Positions 49,626 to 49,687 of a stretch of DNA of 49,687 nucleotides are shown here, one piece after another. The stretch is from Fimadaptatus sp050946055 (GTDB taxonomy: Bacteria; Bacillota; Clostridia; Christensenellales; Aristaeellaceae), in the NCBI GenBank assembly GCA_050946055.1, contig JBMNUB010000017.1, positions 1 through 49,687 of the forward strand, in the 5' to 3' direction. The position numbers and the translations under genes are program-made. The notes beneath the pieces are model-generated. The model worked only from the letters and a program-made list of their open reading frames with translations, had not been told where the DNA came from and ran no database searches. Within the stretch, counting starts at the first letter, position 1. Every line of letters begins with the position of its first letter.

Positions 49626-49687
49626 AGAATTACTTTAGTTAATCCCAAAGCTGTGGCAAAGTATGGGCGATATCCCGGCACAGCGGG

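Overview
The window looks like a chromosomal segment of a GC-rich, spore-forming member of the Clostridia. The spore-former call rests on a Gin/CsfB-type sigma-G inhibitor gene (34790-35137) followed by an Orn/Lys/Arg decarboxylase and a thymidylate kinase, which is the csfB-yaaO-tmk order of Bacillus-type genomes. An ABC-F protein, a lysine riboswitch, a BirA-type operator over bioY and consensus TTGACA-17-TATAAT promoters agree with a Gram-positive host. I cannot name the genus. Two genome habits stand out: isoleucine is written mostly as AUA despite the GC-rich DNA, and intergenic spaces are long (150-700 nt, even inside operons), rich in GCATGC/CATATG words and seeded with degenerate tandem repeats. 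I see no rRNA, tRNA, CRISPR array, prophage or transposase gene.

Layout. 1-6.6 kb, mostly minus strand: a hypothetical protein, an RmuC-like protein, a small NrdD-tail protein (plus strand), and an ECF sigma factor with a very large membrane partner carrying WG repeats. 6.6-10.5 kb: an ABC-F ATPase behind a long leader, then DUF1062 and CD3324-type proteins. 11-13.9 kb: argG-argH on the minus strand. 14-19.3 kb: ruvC, ruvA, ruvB, queA, tgt. 19.5-23.8 kb: a 255-bp mobile-looking element, a secreted C39-like protein and a three-gene ABC-2 exporter. 24.1-28.2 kb: a lysine riboswitch, asd, dapA and a dapB fused to two aspartokinase-type ACT domains. 28.4-30.8 kb, minus strand: fba, a DUF1284 protein and bioY. 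31.3-36.6 kb: an rRNA methyltransferase, a GH127-type glycosidase, gin and the decarboxylase. 36.7-42.7 kb: a second 255-bp element, a HAD-thymidylate kinase fusion, a zinc-ribbon/kinase-remnant membrane protein, cysK and mnmA. 43.2-46 kb: a GH27-like glycosidase and a uroporphyrinogen-decarboxylase-family protein. 46.3-49.7 kb: a zinc ABC importer operon ending in an 81-bp tandem repeat array and a strong terminator.

Most notable points. (1) DapB-ACT-ACT places an aspartokinase-like amino-acid-sensing module on dihydrodipicolinate reductase, in an operon that already has a lysine riboswitch, so lysine could act on both RNA and enzyme. (2) HAD phosphatase and dTMP kinase are joined in one chain. 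(3) A family of 255-bp elements has 13-bp terminal inverted repeats, an 8-bp target duplication at one site, and internal hairpins whose stems show compensatory changes between copies. (4) A zinc-ribbon protein keeps only a piece of a kinase N-lobe before a membrane segment and a long Pro-Thr-Glu repeat stalk.

All calls come from reading the sequence and from remembered family features. No database search was run.
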